Of a stretch of 64,000 bases of DNA, positions 26,905 through 35,952 are shown one piece after another. The position numbers and the translations under genes are program-made. The stretch is from Allobosea lupini (GTDB lineage: Bacteria > Pseudomonadota > Alphaproteobacteria > Rhizobiales > Beijerinckiaceae), in contig NZ_FOAN01000003.1 in the NCBI RefSeq assembly GCF_900109525.1, positions 1 to 64,000 on the forward strand, read 5' to 3'. The notes under the pieces are model-generated. The model was not told the DNA's origin, searched no databases, and was given only the letters and a program-made list of their open reading frames with translations. Each line of letters opens with the position of its first letter. The first letter of the stretch is position 1.

Positions 26905-27885
26905 ATGAAATACGCCAGGAAGGACGCGAAGGCTTACACCCGCGCCAATATGAAGGGCATCTGGGCAGCCGCGCTGACGCCGTTCACCTCCTCGCTCGCC
27001 ATCGACGAGGACGGGTTCCGCGAGAATATCCGGCACTGGACAAACGATCTCGGCATCGACGGCCTGTTCATCGCCGGCAAGCAGGGCGAGTTCTTCGCGA
27101 TGTCGGTCGAGGAGCGCAAGCGCAGCTTCGAGCTCGCCGTCGAGGCCACGGCCGGGCGCGGCCAGACGATCATGTCCTGCTCCGACCAGAACATGGATGT
27201 CGTCATCGATCTTGCGAAGCACGCCCAGAAGGTCGGCGCCGACTACATCGTCGTGCACGCGCCGATCCTGCACTTCTTCAAGGCGCAGGACGAGACGCTC
27301 TACCAGTACTACCGGACTATCGCCGAGCAGGTCGACATCGGCATCGCGCTCTGGAGCCATCCGGACTCCGGCTATCTGATGAGCCCGCAGCTGTGCAACC
27401 GCCTGGCCGACATCGAGAACGTCGTCGCGATCAAGTACAGCGTGCCGCGCGCCATGTATGCCGAGCTGACCCGGCTCGCCGGCGACCGCATCCTGGTCAG
27501 CACCGCCTCCGAGGAGGAATGGCTCGACAACATCGTCGAGCTCGGCTGGCAGGTCTATCTCTGCTCCTCGCCGCCCTATCTGATCCAGACGGCAGCGGAC
27601 CGGCGAATGCGCGAGTATACCGACCTCGCCTTCGCCGGCGAGGTCGAGAAGGCGCATGCAGTGCGCGACAGCCTGAACCCTGTGCGCGAGGCGCTGCGGA
27701 CGACGCGGCCGGCCGAGAAGCCGCACGCGCATCAGAAATATTGGCAGGAACTGCTCGGCCAGGTCGGCGGCCGCGTGCGCGCGCCGCTGCTGGAGCTGAC
27801 CGAAGCCGAGAAGGCGGCGACGCGCGCCGCCTTCGAGAGCTGCGGGCTGCAGCTTGCCGGTACACCGCTGGCCAAGGCTGGCTGA
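26905..27885 (+). CDS. Dihydrodipicolinate synthase superfamily lyase/aldolase
   Basis: A 326-residue class I aldolase barrel of the DapA superfamily. The Schiff-base lysine is K177 in VVAIKYS, and the GTTGE loop reads GKQGEF (58-63). The usual catalytic Tyr region (PYY) reads APILHFF, with no Tyr at the expected position, and YNxP reads WSHP. It is therefore not a lysine-biosynthesis DapA. Possible roles are a hydratase-aldolase, as in aromatic side-chain cleavage, or a lyase for an oxo-acid produced after ring opening. It lies 27 bp after the aldehyde dehydrogenase gene and 32 bp before the dioxygenase gene. Confidence 0.8.
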   Translation: MKYARKDAKAYTRANMKGIWAAALTPFTSSLAIDEDGFRENIRHWTNDLGIDGLFIAGKQGEFFAMSVEERKRSFELAVEATAGRGQTIMSCSDQNMDVVIDLAKHAQKVGADYIVVHAPILHFFKAQDETLYQYYRTIAEQVDIGIALWSHPDSGYLMSPQLCNRLADIENVVAIKYSVPRAMYAELTRLAGDRILVSTASEEEWLDNIVELGWQVYLCSSPPYLIQTAADRRMREYTDLAFAGEVEKAHAVRDSLNPVREALRTTRPAEKPHAHQKYWQELLGQVGGRVRAPLLELTEAEKAATRAAFESCGLQLAGTPLAKAG

Positions 27886-27899
27886 GACTTAAGGCTTGA

Positions 27900-28469
<570 letters not shown>

Positions 28470-28533
28470 GCGACGACGAAGGTGCCGGTTCGTCCGGCCA
28501 CTTCGCGGCTCTTGCGCGCCCATTGGAGATTGC

Positions 28534-28545
28534 TTTAAGCTTAAA
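28534..28545. promoter_or_regulatory. Palindrome TTTAAGCTTAAA upstream of the binding-protein gene
   Basis: A perfect 12-bp AT-rich palindrome in the 120-bp gap between the dioxygenase and livK genes, in otherwise GC-rich surroundings. It may be an operator or part of an internal promoter for the transporter genes. No regulator can be assigned from the sequence. Confidence 0.4.
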
Positions 28546-28589
28546 ATAATTTCTGACAATCCGACGCGAATGATCGGAGGAGGGGAACC

Positions 28590-29762
28590 ATGCAGCACCG
28601 TAAATCAGGATACCTGGGTTTGATGCTGGCCGCCGCCGTCGCCATGCCAGCGTTGGCCCAGCAGGCGCCGGTCAAGATCGGCATGGTCACGACGTTGTCG
28701 GGGCCGGGCGGCTATCTCGGCCAGGACATCCGCGACGCGTTCAAGCTCGCCATCGACATGAACGGCGGCAAGCTCGGCGGCGCGCCGGTCGAGCTCGTGG
28801 TCGAGGACGACGCGCTGAAGCCCGGCCAGGGCAAGCAGATCGCCGAGAAGATGCTGAAGACCGACGGCATCAAGATCATGACCGGGATCGTCTTCTCGAA
28901 CGTCGCCGGCGCGACCGTGCCCGATATCGTCGATGCCGGCGCGCTCTATGTCAGCCCCAACGCGGCGCCGTCGAACTTCGCCGGCAAGGAGTGCAACGAG
29001 AACTATTTCGTCGTCTCCTGGCAGAACGACAGCCTGCACGAGAGCGCCGGCCAGCACGCCACCAATCTCGGCTACAAGAAGGCCTTCATCCTCGCCCCGA
29101 ACTACCAGGCCGGCAAGGATGCGCTCGCGGGCTTCAAGCGCCTGTTCAAGGGCGAGATCGTCGGCGAGGTCTATACCAGGCTCGACCAGACCGATTTCGC
29201 CCCGGAGATGGCGCAGATCCGCTCGGCCAATCCCGACGTCGTCTTCCAGTTCCATCCGGGCGGGCTCGGCATCGCCTTCTTGCGCCAATACCAGCAGGCC
29301 GGCCTGCTCGGCAAAACCCCGATGGTGCTGGCCGAACCCTCGCTCGACGCGACCACGCTGAAGGCGGTCGGCGACGCGGCGCTCGGCCTCAGCGTCACCG
29401 CGCACTGGAACACCGATTTCGACAACGCCGCGAACAAGGCGTTCGTCGAGGCCTTCACCAAAGCCTACAACCGCGTGCCGACCTATTACGCCAGCCAGGG
29501 CTACGACACCGCCCTCGCCATCGCTTCGGCGCTGAAGGCGACCGGCGGCAAGGCCGATGTGCCGGCATTGCGCAAGGCGCTCGCCAAGGCCGATTTCCAG
29601 TCGGTCCGCGGCGCCTTCAAGTTCGGCCCGAACCAGCACCCGGTCCAGGACTGGTACGCACTCAAGGTCGAGAAGGGCGCCGACGGCACGCCGGTGCTGA
29701 AGACCTCGGGCAAGGTGCTGAGCAATCACAGCGACGCCTACGCCAAGGATTGCAAGCTCTGA
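28590..29762 (+). CDS. livK: LIV-type ABC substrate-binding protein (aminoaromatic cluster)
   Basis: A 390-residue periplasmic binding protein with a signal peptide (about residues 1-23, ending MPALAQ). The family start PVKIGMVTTLSGPGGYLGQD resembles binding proteins for aromatic acids more than LivJ. ATG follows GGAGGAGGGG. It heads the transporter part of the operon, right after the 3-hydroxyanthranilate dioxygenase, which suggests an aromatic or heteroaromatic acid as ligand. Confidence 0.88.
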   Translation: MQHRKSGYLGLMLAAAVAMPALAQQAPVKIGMVTTLSGPGGYLGQDIRDAFKLAIDMNGGKLGGAPVELVVEDDALKPGQGKQIAEKMLKTDGIKIMTGIVFSNVAGATVPDIVDAGALYVSPNAAPSNFAGKECNENYFVVSWQNDSLHESAGQHATNLGYKKAFILAPNYQAGKDALAGFKRLFKGEIVGEVYTRLDQTDFAPEMAQIRSANPDVVFQFHPGGLGIAFLRQYQQAGLLGKTPMVLAEPSLDATTLKAVGDAALGLSVTAHWNTDFDNAANKAFVEAFTKAYNRVPTYYASQGYDTALAIASALKATGGKADVPALRKALAKADFQSVRGAFKFGPNQHPVQDWYALKVEKGADGTPVLKTSGKVLSNHSDAYAKDCKL

Positions 29763-29784
29763 ACCACTGACAAGCTCCCGCATC

Positions 29785-29816
29785 GACGGGGTGGGCTGCT
29801 GCCTGCCCATCCCGTC
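29785..29816 (+). terminator. Stem-loop downstream of livK (attenuator-like)
   Basis: GACGGGGTGGGC and GCCCATCCCGTC form a 12-bp stem with one G-U pair around an 8-nt loop, in the 75-bp gap between livK and livH. There is no T-run. It likely protects the binding-protein mRNA or reduces read-through into the permease genes. Confidence 0.65.
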
Positions 29817-29837
29817 GCCAGCCGGACGTGACCAGCA

Positions 29838-30752
29838 ATGACCCTCGTTCTCGAACAATTGCTCAACGGCCTGCAGTTCGGCGTGATGCTGTTCCTGCTC
29901 GCTGCAGGGCTGACGCTGATCTTCGGCATCATGGGCGTGATCAACCTCGCCCATGGCTCGCTCTACATGGTCGGCGCCTATGCCGCCGCCTTTGCCGCGG
30001 CACAGACCGGCTCGGTCTTTCTCGCCATCCTGGCCGGCCTCGCGGCGGCGGCGATCGTCGGCATGGCGATGGAGCTGTTCGTGCTGCGCCGGCTGTATGC
30101 CCGCGACCATCTCGACCAGGTGCTGGCGACCTTCGCGCTGATCCTGATCTTCAATCAGAGCGTGACCCTTCTGTTCGGGCGCCAGCCGCTCTTCGTCTCG
30201 GTGCCATCCGTGCTCAATGGCTCGGTCCAGCTGCTGCCGGGGCTCACCTATCCGATCTATCGGCTGATCATCATCGCGGTCGGCCTTCTCGTCGCGCTCG
30301 GGCTCTACCTCCTGATCAATCGCACCCGCATCGGCATGCTGGTCCGCGCCGGCGCGACCCATCGCGAGATGGTCAGGGCGCTCGGCGTCGATATCCGCCT
30401 GCTCTACACCGCCGTCTTCGGCCTCGGCGCCCTGCTCGCCGGCCTCGCCGGGCTGATGGCCGGGCCGATCCTGGCCGTACAGGTCGGCATGGGCGAGCAG
30501 ATCCTGATCATGACCTTCGTCGTCGTGGTGATCGGCGGCGTCGGCTCGATCCGCGGCGCCTTCTTCGGCGCCCTGCTCGTCGGCCTCGTCGACACGGTGC
30601 TGCGTGCTTTCCTGCCCGGCCTGCTGCGCCAGGTCATGACCGGCTCGGAAGCCGATGCGCTCGGCGCCGGCCTGGCTTCGATGGGCATCTACATGCTGAT
30701 GGCCGTGGTGCTGCTGGTGCGGCCTAAGGGACTCTTTCCCGCCAATGTCTGA
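29838..30752 (+). CDS. livH: LIV-type ABC permease LivH (aminoaromatic cluster)
   Basis: A 304-residue permease with about eight membrane segments. The family motif AAGLTLIFGIMGVINLAHGS is near the N-terminus and VVVIGGVGSIRGAFFGALL is the cytoplasmic loop region. It overlaps livM by 8 bp. The operon order livK-H-M-G-F is complete in this cluster. Confidence 0.92.
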   Translation: MTLVLEQLLNGLQFGVMLFLLAAGLTLIFGIMGVINLAHGSLYMVGAYAAAFAAAQTGSVFLAILAGLAAAAIVGMAMELFVLRRLYARDHLDQVLATFALILIFNQSVTLLFGRQPLFVSVPSVLNGSVQLLPGLTYPIYRLIIIAVGLLVALGLYLLINRTRIGMLVRAGATHREMVRALGVDIRLLYTAVFGLGALLAGLAGLMAGPILAVQVGMGEQILIMTFVVVVIGGVGSIRGAFFGALLVGLVDTVLRAFLPGLLRQVMTGSEADALGAGLASMGIYMLMAVVLLVRPKGLFPANV

Positions 30753-31767
30753 TGACGCCATCATCCAAACCGGCTCCCCCGCGCCGAGCACCGGCCGTGC
30801 TCTGATGCTGTTGGCATTGGCCCTCGGGCTGATCGCGCTGCCCTTTGTCGTCCAGGCGCTCGGCCAGCCGGCACTGGTGCCGTTAGCGACCCGCGTGCTG
30901 ATCTATGCGATCGCCGCCGCCAGCCTGAACCTCGCGCTCGGCTTTGGTGGCATGGTCTCGTTCGGCCACGCCGCCTTCTTCGGCGTCGGCGGCTATGTCG
31001 TCGGCATCCTCTACCGCAACTATGTCGACGACAGCCTCTTCCTCGGCCTGATCCCCGGCACGAGCCAGCTGCTGATCACGCTGTCGGCCGCGATCCTGGT
31101 CGGCGGGCTGCTCGCCTTGCTGATCGGCGCGCTGTCCCTGCGCACCAGCGGCGTGCAGTTCATCATGATCACGCTCGCCTTCGCGCAGATGCTGTTCTTC
31201 CTGTTCGTCTCGCTGAAAGCTTATGGCGGCGATGACGGCATGACGATCCGGCGCCGCAACGAGCTCTTCGGCCTCAACACCCGTGACGACATCACCTTCT
31301 ATTTCATCTGCCTCTCGATCGGCGTGCTGGTCTTCCTGGCGCTCTGGCGCATCGTCGGCTCGCGCTTCGGCATGGTGCTGGCGGGCATCCGCCAGAACGA
31401 GCGGCGCATGGCGGCGATCGGCATCGCGCCCTATCGCTACAAGCTCGCCGCCTTCGTCATCTCCGGCATGGGCACCGGCCTCGCCGGCGCTCTGATGGCC
31501 AACTATCTGCGCTTCGTCAGCCCGGACATGCTGCACTGGACCAAGTCGGGCGAGCTGATGATCATGGTCATCCTCGGCGGCGTCGGCACCCTGCTCGGCC
31601 CGCTCTTCGGCGCAGCCGCCCTCGTCATTCTCGAGACCGTGCTGACCTCATGGACCGAGCATTGGCAACTCGTGCTCGGGCCGATCCTCCTGCTCGTCGT
31701 CCTCTTCACGCAAGGTGGGCTCAACGGGCTGTTCAGCCGCCTCGGCATCGGCAGGAGCGCGCGATGA
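30745..31767 (+). CDS. livM: LIV-type ABC permease LivM (aminoaromatic cluster)
   Basis: A 340-residue permease with the LivM signature SLNLALGFGGMVSFGHAAFF and the later loop MIMVILGGVGTLLGPLFGAA. The long hydrophilic loop (residues about 155-180) is normal for the family. It starts inside the end of livH and ends in an ATGA overlap with livG, so the genes are translationally coupled. Confidence 0.92.
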   Translation: MSDDAIIQTGSPAPSTGRALMLLALALGLIALPFVVQALGQPALVPLATRVLIYAIAAASLNLALGFGGMVSFGHAAFFGVGGYVVGILYRNYVDDSLFLGLIPGTSQLLITLSAAILVGGLLALLIGALSLRTSGVQFIMITLAFAQMLFFLFVSLKAYGGDDGMTIRRRNELFGLNTRDDITFYFICLSIGVLVFLALWRIVGSRFGMVLAGIRQNERRMAAIGIAPYRYKLAAFVISGMGTGLAGALMANYLRFVSPDMLHWTKSGELMIMVILGGVGTLLGPLFGAAALVILETVLTSWTEHWQLVLGPILLLVVLFTQGGLNGLFSRLGIGRSAR

Positions 31768-32516
31768 GCCAGCCGCTCCTCTCCGTCCGCGGCCTGCGCA
31801 AGCGCTTCGGCGGGCTGATCGCCACAGACAATGTCGACCTCGATGTCGTCGAGGGCGAGATCCACGCGCTGATCGGCCCGAACGGCGCCGGCAAGACTAC
31901 GCTGCTGACCCAGCTTTTCGGCGAGCTCAGCCATGACGAAGGCGAGATCAGGCTGGAGGGCGTGCCGATCGACGCGCTGGCGACGCCGCAACGTGTCCGG
32001 CGCGGCCTCGCCCGCACCTTCCAGATCAACCAGCTGCTGCCCGATTTCAGCATGCTCGACAATGTCGCGCTCGCCGTGCAGGCGCGGCAGGGGCACAGCT
32101 TCCGCTTTTTCGGCGATGCCCGCCGCGACAAGGGCCTGCGCCAGCGCGCCCGCGAGCATCTGACCACCGCCGGCCTCGCCCATCGAGCCGAGGTCAAGGT
32201 CGCCGATCTCTCTCATGGCGAGCAGAAGCAGCTCGAATTCGCCATCGCGCTCGCCTGCGAGCCGCGCGTGCTGCTGCTGGACGAGCCGATGGCGGGTCTA
32301 GGGCATGCCGAGAGCGAGCAGATGGTCGCGATGCTCTCCGGGCTGAAGGGCCGGGTCACCATGCTGCTGGTCGAGCACGACATGGACGCCGTCTTCGCGC
32401 TCGCCGACCGGATTTCGGTGCTGGTCTATGGCCGCATCATCGCGACCGGGACAGCGCAGGAGATCCGCGACAGCGCCGACGTCCGCACCGCCTATCTCGG
32501 CGAGGGGGACGCCTGA
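31764..32516 (+). CDS. livG: LIV-type ABC ATPase LivG (aminoaromatic cluster)
   Basis: A 250-residue ATPase: Walker A GPNGAGKTTLLTQLFG, LivG-type ARTFQINQLLP, signature LSHGEQKQLEFAIAL, Walker B LLLLDEPMAGLG and His in LVEHDMDAVF. It is coupled to livM by ATGA and to livF by TGATG overlaps. Confidence 0.92.
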   Translation: MSQPLLSVRGLRKRFGGLIATDNVDLDVVEGEIHALIGPNGAGKTTLLTQLFGELSHDEGEIRLEGVPIDALATPQRVRRGLARTFQINQLLPDFSMLDNVALAVQARQGHSFRFFGDARRDKGLRQRAREHLTTAGLAHRAEVKVADLSHGEQKQLEFAIALACEPRVLLLDEPMAGLGHAESEQMVAMLSGLKGRVTMLLVEHDMDAVFALADRISVLVYGRIIATGTAQEIRDSADVRTAYLGEGDA

Positions 32517-33217
32517 TGCTGAGCGTGCGCAACCTGCAATCGGCCTATGGCGCCAGCCAGGTGCTGTTCGATGTCGGCCTCGACATCGGCGACGGCGAGG
32601 TCGTGACCCTGCTCGGTCGCAACGGCATGGGCAAGACCACGACGGTGCGCTCGCTGATGGGGCTATTGTCGCCCAAGGGCGGCGAAATCAGCTTCGACGG
32701 CCGCCAGCTCAAGGGCAATACGCCGGAGGCGATCGCCCGCTGCGGCATCGGGCTCGTGCCGGAAGGCCGGCAGGTCTTCCCGACGCTGACCGTGCGCGAG
32801 AACCTCGTTGCCACCGCAGCAAACCGGCTCGGGCGCTCTTCGCCCTGGACGCTGGAGCGAGTCTATGCCCTCTTCCCGCGCCTTGAGGAGCGCGCCGGCC
32901 AGTCGGCCCGCACGCTGTCGGGCGGGGAGCAGCAGATGCTGGCGGTCGGCCGGGCGCTGATGACCAATCCGAAGCTGCTGATCCTAGACGAGGCGACGGA
33001 GGGCCTCGCGCCGGTGATCCGGGCCGAGATCTGGCGCTGCATCGAAGCGCTCAAGGCGCAGGGCCAGTCGATCCTGCTGATCGACAAGAACATCGCGGTG
33101 CTGAAGCGCCTGGCCGACAGGCATTACATCATCGAGAAGGGGCGCACGGTCTGGTCGGGCTCGAGCGGCGACCTCGCGGCCAATGCGGAACTGGTGCATC
33201 GCTATGTCGGCGTCTGA
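32516..33217 (+). CDS. livF: LIV-type ABC ATPase LivF (aminoaromatic cluster)
   Basis: A 233-residue ATPase: Walker A GRNGMGKTTTVRSLMG, signature LSGGEQQMLAVGRAL, Walker B LLILDEATEGLAP. The glutamate after the Walker B Asp is present. DKNIAVLKRLADRHY replaces the His switch, as in many LivF proteins. It completes the importer; its last 14 bp overlap the start of the arylformamidase-like gene. Confidence 0.92.
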   Translation: MLSVRNLQSAYGASQVLFDVGLDIGDGEVVTLLGRNGMGKTTTVRSLMGLLSPKGGEISFDGRQLKGNTPEAIARCGIGLVPEGRQVFPTLTVRENLVATAANRLGRSSPWTLERVYALFPRLEERAGQSARTLSGGEQQMLAVGRALMTNPKLLILDEATEGLAPVIRAEIWRCIEALKAQGQSILLIDKNIAVLKRLADRHYIIEKGRTVWSGSSGDLAANAELVHRYVGV

Positions 33218-34319
33218 AAACAAGATCGTCGCGAGCAGTCTCGCGGTCGATCCCGTCGAAGCCTTGCGCGACACGCTGAGCGAGATCCTCGCCGGCCTGG
33301 TCGCGGCCGGCTGCGGCCCGCATCACCTGACCGGCATGGACTGGGAGAGCGCCGATCCCGCCGCCTTCCATCTCTCGCGCCATACGGTCGAATTGGCCTA
33401 TCGCGAGGTCTTCGCCGGCTTCCGGCCGCCGATCCACCTTCAACTTGGAACGGAGCCGGGCCTGACTGTCCGCGCCCGCCACGCCATGCCACAGCCGCTG
33501 CCGGATATCGAGGTCGAGGGCTATCCGCTGCGCGAGCTCGGCCGGCAATACAGCCCGCGCCTGCAGGCCGACATGACCGCGCTGTTCCGGCGATGGAGCC
33601 GCGAAGGGGAGGCCTTCCGCGCCGGGCATGGCGGGCTCGACCTCGCCTATGGCCCAGGCCGCTTCGAGACGCTCGATCTCTATCGTCCCGCCGGCGTGGC
33701 GCGCGCCCCGATCTTCGTCTTCATCCATGGCGGCTACTGGCAGGCTTCTGACAAAGTCCAGCACGCGCAGTTCTCGCAGGGGCTGCTCGATGCCGGTTTC
33801 GCGGTCGCCCAGCCGAATTACGGGCTGGCTCCGGAGACGCCGTTGGAAGCGAGCATCGCCCAGACTGTCGCCGCGCTGAACTTTCTCGTTCGCGAAGCCG
33901 AGGCGCTCGGCCTCGACCCGGCACAACTGCACATCAGCGGCCATTCAGCCGGCGGCCATCTCGCGGCGATGGCCTTGTGCGACCCGGCGTCGCCGCCGGT
34001 TGCCTCGGCGCCGCTGCTCTCCGGGCTGTATGATCTGAAACCGCTCGGTCACCTCCCGATCGGGCGCCTGCTCGGCCTCGACGATACCGAGCGCGCGGTG
34101 CGCCTCAGCCCGCTCGGTCGGCCGCGCCCTGGCAATGCACGCCTCGCCTTCGCCGTCGGCGAGGGTGAGAGCGACGCGTTCAAGCGACAATCGGCGAGGC
34201 TGGCGGCGGCCTGGCAGGCGTCCGAGCCGCTGATCTGCCCCGGCCATCACTTCAGTATGCTCGAGGGGCTGAATAGCGGCGCCCTGCTCGACCTCGCCTT
34301 GCGGACGGCAAGACCATGA
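33204..34319 (+). CDS. Arylformamidase-like alpha/beta hydrolase with N-terminal extension
   Basis: A 371-residue protein. Residues about 150-371 are an alpha/beta hydrolase of the AFMID (kynurenine formamidase) type: oxyanion motif HGGYW at 175-179, nucleophile S248 in GHSAGG, probable acid D324 and His in GHHFSMLEGL (348/349). Residues 1-105 are an extra N-terminal region I do not recognise; its GMDWESADPAAFHLSRHTV stretch looks conserved-globular. The context with 3-hydroxyanthranilate dioxygenase fits an N-formyl or other amide hydrolase acting on an aminoaromatic. It overlaps livF by 14 bp and the next gene by 4 bp. Confidence 0.82.
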   Translation: MSASENKIVASSLAVDPVEALRDTLSEILAGLVAAGCGPHHLTGMDWESADPAAFHLSRHTVELAYREVFAGFRPPIHLQLGTEPGLTVRARHAMPQPLPDIEVEGYPLRELGRQYSPRLQADMTALFRRWSREGEAFRAGHGGLDLAYGPGRFETLDLYRPAGVARAPIFVFIHGGYWQASDKVQHAQFSQGLLDAGFAVAQPNYGLAPETPLEASIAQTVAALNFLVREAEALGLDPAQLHISGHSAGGHLAAMALCDPASPPVASAPLLSGLYDLKPLGHLPIGRLLGLDDTERAVRLSPLGRPRPGNARLAFAVGEGESDAFKRQSARLAAAWQASEPLICPGHHFSMLEGLNSGALLDLALRTARP

Positions 34320-35137
34320 CGGCTCGTCGGCGCAAGCCGCTGAGGATCGGGCTGATCGGCTGGGGCGCGATCAACCGGCATGTCGTCCGGCTGTTGTCGC
34401 GATCGGTGGTTGCTGAAGCGGTCTCGATCGTCGCCATCGGCGTGCGCTCGCCCGAACGCGCGCAGGATATCCCGGCCGACGCCAGCCTGCTGACCGACCC
34501 GCAGCAGCTTGCCGGGCTTGATCTCGACATCGTGGCGGAAGCCGCAGGGCAGCCCGCCGTCGCGCTCTGGGGTGAGAGTGCCTTGCGGCAGGCGGGGGCG
34601 TTCGCGGTGACCTCGGCCGGTGCCCTCGCCGACACGGCGCTGCTCGAGCGCCTCATGTCGGTCGCCGAAGCCGCCGGCAGCCAGCTCGTCGTCACATCAG
34701 GCGCGCTCGCCGGCATCGATGCGCTCGCGGCAGCTTCGGCGCTGCCGCTCGACGAGGTCGTCCACGCCATCGTCAAACCGCCGGCGGCTTGGCGGGGCAC
34801 GCCTGCCGAGAGGCTCGTCCCGCTCGATGCGCTGACCGCACCGGCTAGCTTCTTCATCGGCTCCGCCCGCGAGGCGGCCCGGCGCTTTCCCCAGAACGCC
34901 AATGTCGCGGTGATCTCGGCGCTCGCCGGCATTGGGCTCGACCGGACCCGCGTCGAGCTGATCGCCGATCCCGGGATCGCCGAGAACTGCCATCGCCTGA
35001 GCGCGCATGGCGCCTTCGGCCGCCTCAGTGTCACCATCGAGAACAGGCCGCTCGCCGACAATCCGAAATCCTCGGAGATGGCCGCGCTCAGTCTCGTCCG
35101 GATGATCAGCAACAGCGTCAGCCCACTCTGCCGTTGA
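34316..35137 (+). CDS. nadX: L-aspartate dehydrogenase-like protein
   Basis: A 273-residue member of the NadX/DUF108 family. It has an N-terminal Rossmann fold (IGLIGWGAIN) and a C-terminal domain with the active-site pattern ENCHRLSAHGAFG (H226). The family deaminates or aminates aspartate/iminoaspartate with NAD(P). As the last gene of an aminoaromatic operon it may instead release the amino group from a ring-cleavage product. Related clusters in other proteobacteria also pair this family with 3-hydroxyanthranilate genes. A role in NAD synthesis is the alternative, since uncatalysed cyclisation of the dioxygenase product gives quinolinate. Confidence 0.8.
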   Translation: MTARRRKPLRIGLIGWGAINRHVVRLLSRSVVAEAVSIVAIGVRSPERAQDIPADASLLTDPQQLAGLDLDIVAEAAGQPAVALWGESALRQAGAFAVTSAGALADTALLERLMSVAEAAGSQLVVTSGALAGIDALAAASALPLDEVVHAIVKPPAAWRGTPAERLVPLDALTAPASFFIGSAREAARRFPQNANVAVISALAGIGLDRTRVELIADPGIAENCHRLSAHGAFGRLSVTIENRPLADNPKSSEMAALSLVRMISNSVSPLCR

Positions 35138-35217
35138 TCCTGCCGCCACTCGACCGGGCCTTTGCGGACTGAGATGATCCGCTGGCTGCGATTGCGCCGC
35201 GCTGCGGGTTGCCTGAG

Positions 35218-35949
35218 ATGACGATGAATGACCCGATCACGATGACATCGACGATGACCTATCGCGCCGCCCTTGATGCGTTTCTGGCCTCGCCCGCCTC
35301 AGCCTCCTGGCGCGATCTTTCCGTCTTCCGCGACGGCACGGTGGCGCGCGCCTGCGCCGCCGTCGATGCCGAGCGCGCTATCGGCCAGGTCGTGGCGCCG
35401 ATGCCGGAGCGCTTTCTGGCGGCGCTCACGCTGACGCCGCTGGACGATGTCAGGGTCGTCATCCTCGGCCAGGACCCTTACCCGACACGCGGCCATGCCA
35501 ACGGGCTCGCCTTCTCCTATGTCGGACCGCCGCCGCTGCCGCGTTCGCTGGTCAACATCTACAAGGAGCGGGCCGAGGATATCAGCTTCGCTGCGCCTGC
35601 TGACGGCGATCTCTCTGGCTGGGCGAAGCAGGGGGTGCTGCTGCTCAACACCGCGCTGACGGTGCGCGAGGGCGCGACGCAGGCCGGCTCGCATCTCAAG
35701 CTCGGCTGGCGCGCGGTGACGGACGCGATCCTCGCGGCCGTCTCGCAGCGGCGACCGCATGTCGTCTTCATGCTTTGGGGATTACCCGCGCAGGCCAAGC
35801 GGGGCCTGATCGACGAGAGCAGGCATCTCGTCATCGCCAGCGCCCATCCCTCGCCGCTCTCGGCGCGGCGCGGCTTCTTCGGCTCGAAGCCGTTCAGCCA
35901 GGCGAATGACTGGCTGAAGGCGAAAGGAGAGCAGCCGGTCGCGTGGTGA
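35218..35949 (+). CDS. ung: Uracil-DNA glycosylase, family 1
   Basis: A 243-residue DNA repair enzyme that removes uracil. The catalytic Asp lies in the family 1 motif GQDPYPTRGHANGLAF (residues 84-99), and the DNA-clamping loop is AHPSPLSARRGFFG. ATG at 35218 is taken; later Met codons up to 35251 are possible because the first 12 residues are not conserved. It stands alone between two catabolic operons and its 3' end lies 3 bp from that of the PaaK-like gene. Confidence 0.95.
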   Translation: MTMNDPITMTSTMTYRAALDAFLASPASASWRDLSVFRDGTVARACAAVDAERAIGQVVAPMPERFLAALTLTPLDDVRVVILGQDPYPTRGHANGLAFSYVGPPPLPRSLVNIYKERAEDISFAAPADGDLSGWAKQGVLLLNTALTVREGATQAGSHLKLGWRAVTDAILAAVSQRRPHVVFMLWGLPAQAKRGLIDESRHLVIASAHPSPLSARRGFFGSKPFSQANDWLKAKGEQPVAW

Positions 35950-35952
35950 GGG

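Noticed and set aside
28605..30791. Very long open frame (728 codons) on the minus strand
   Set aside because: It lies exactly opposite livK and livH, has an Asp/His/Arg/Gln-rich composition typical of antisense high-GC frames, and shows no domain.
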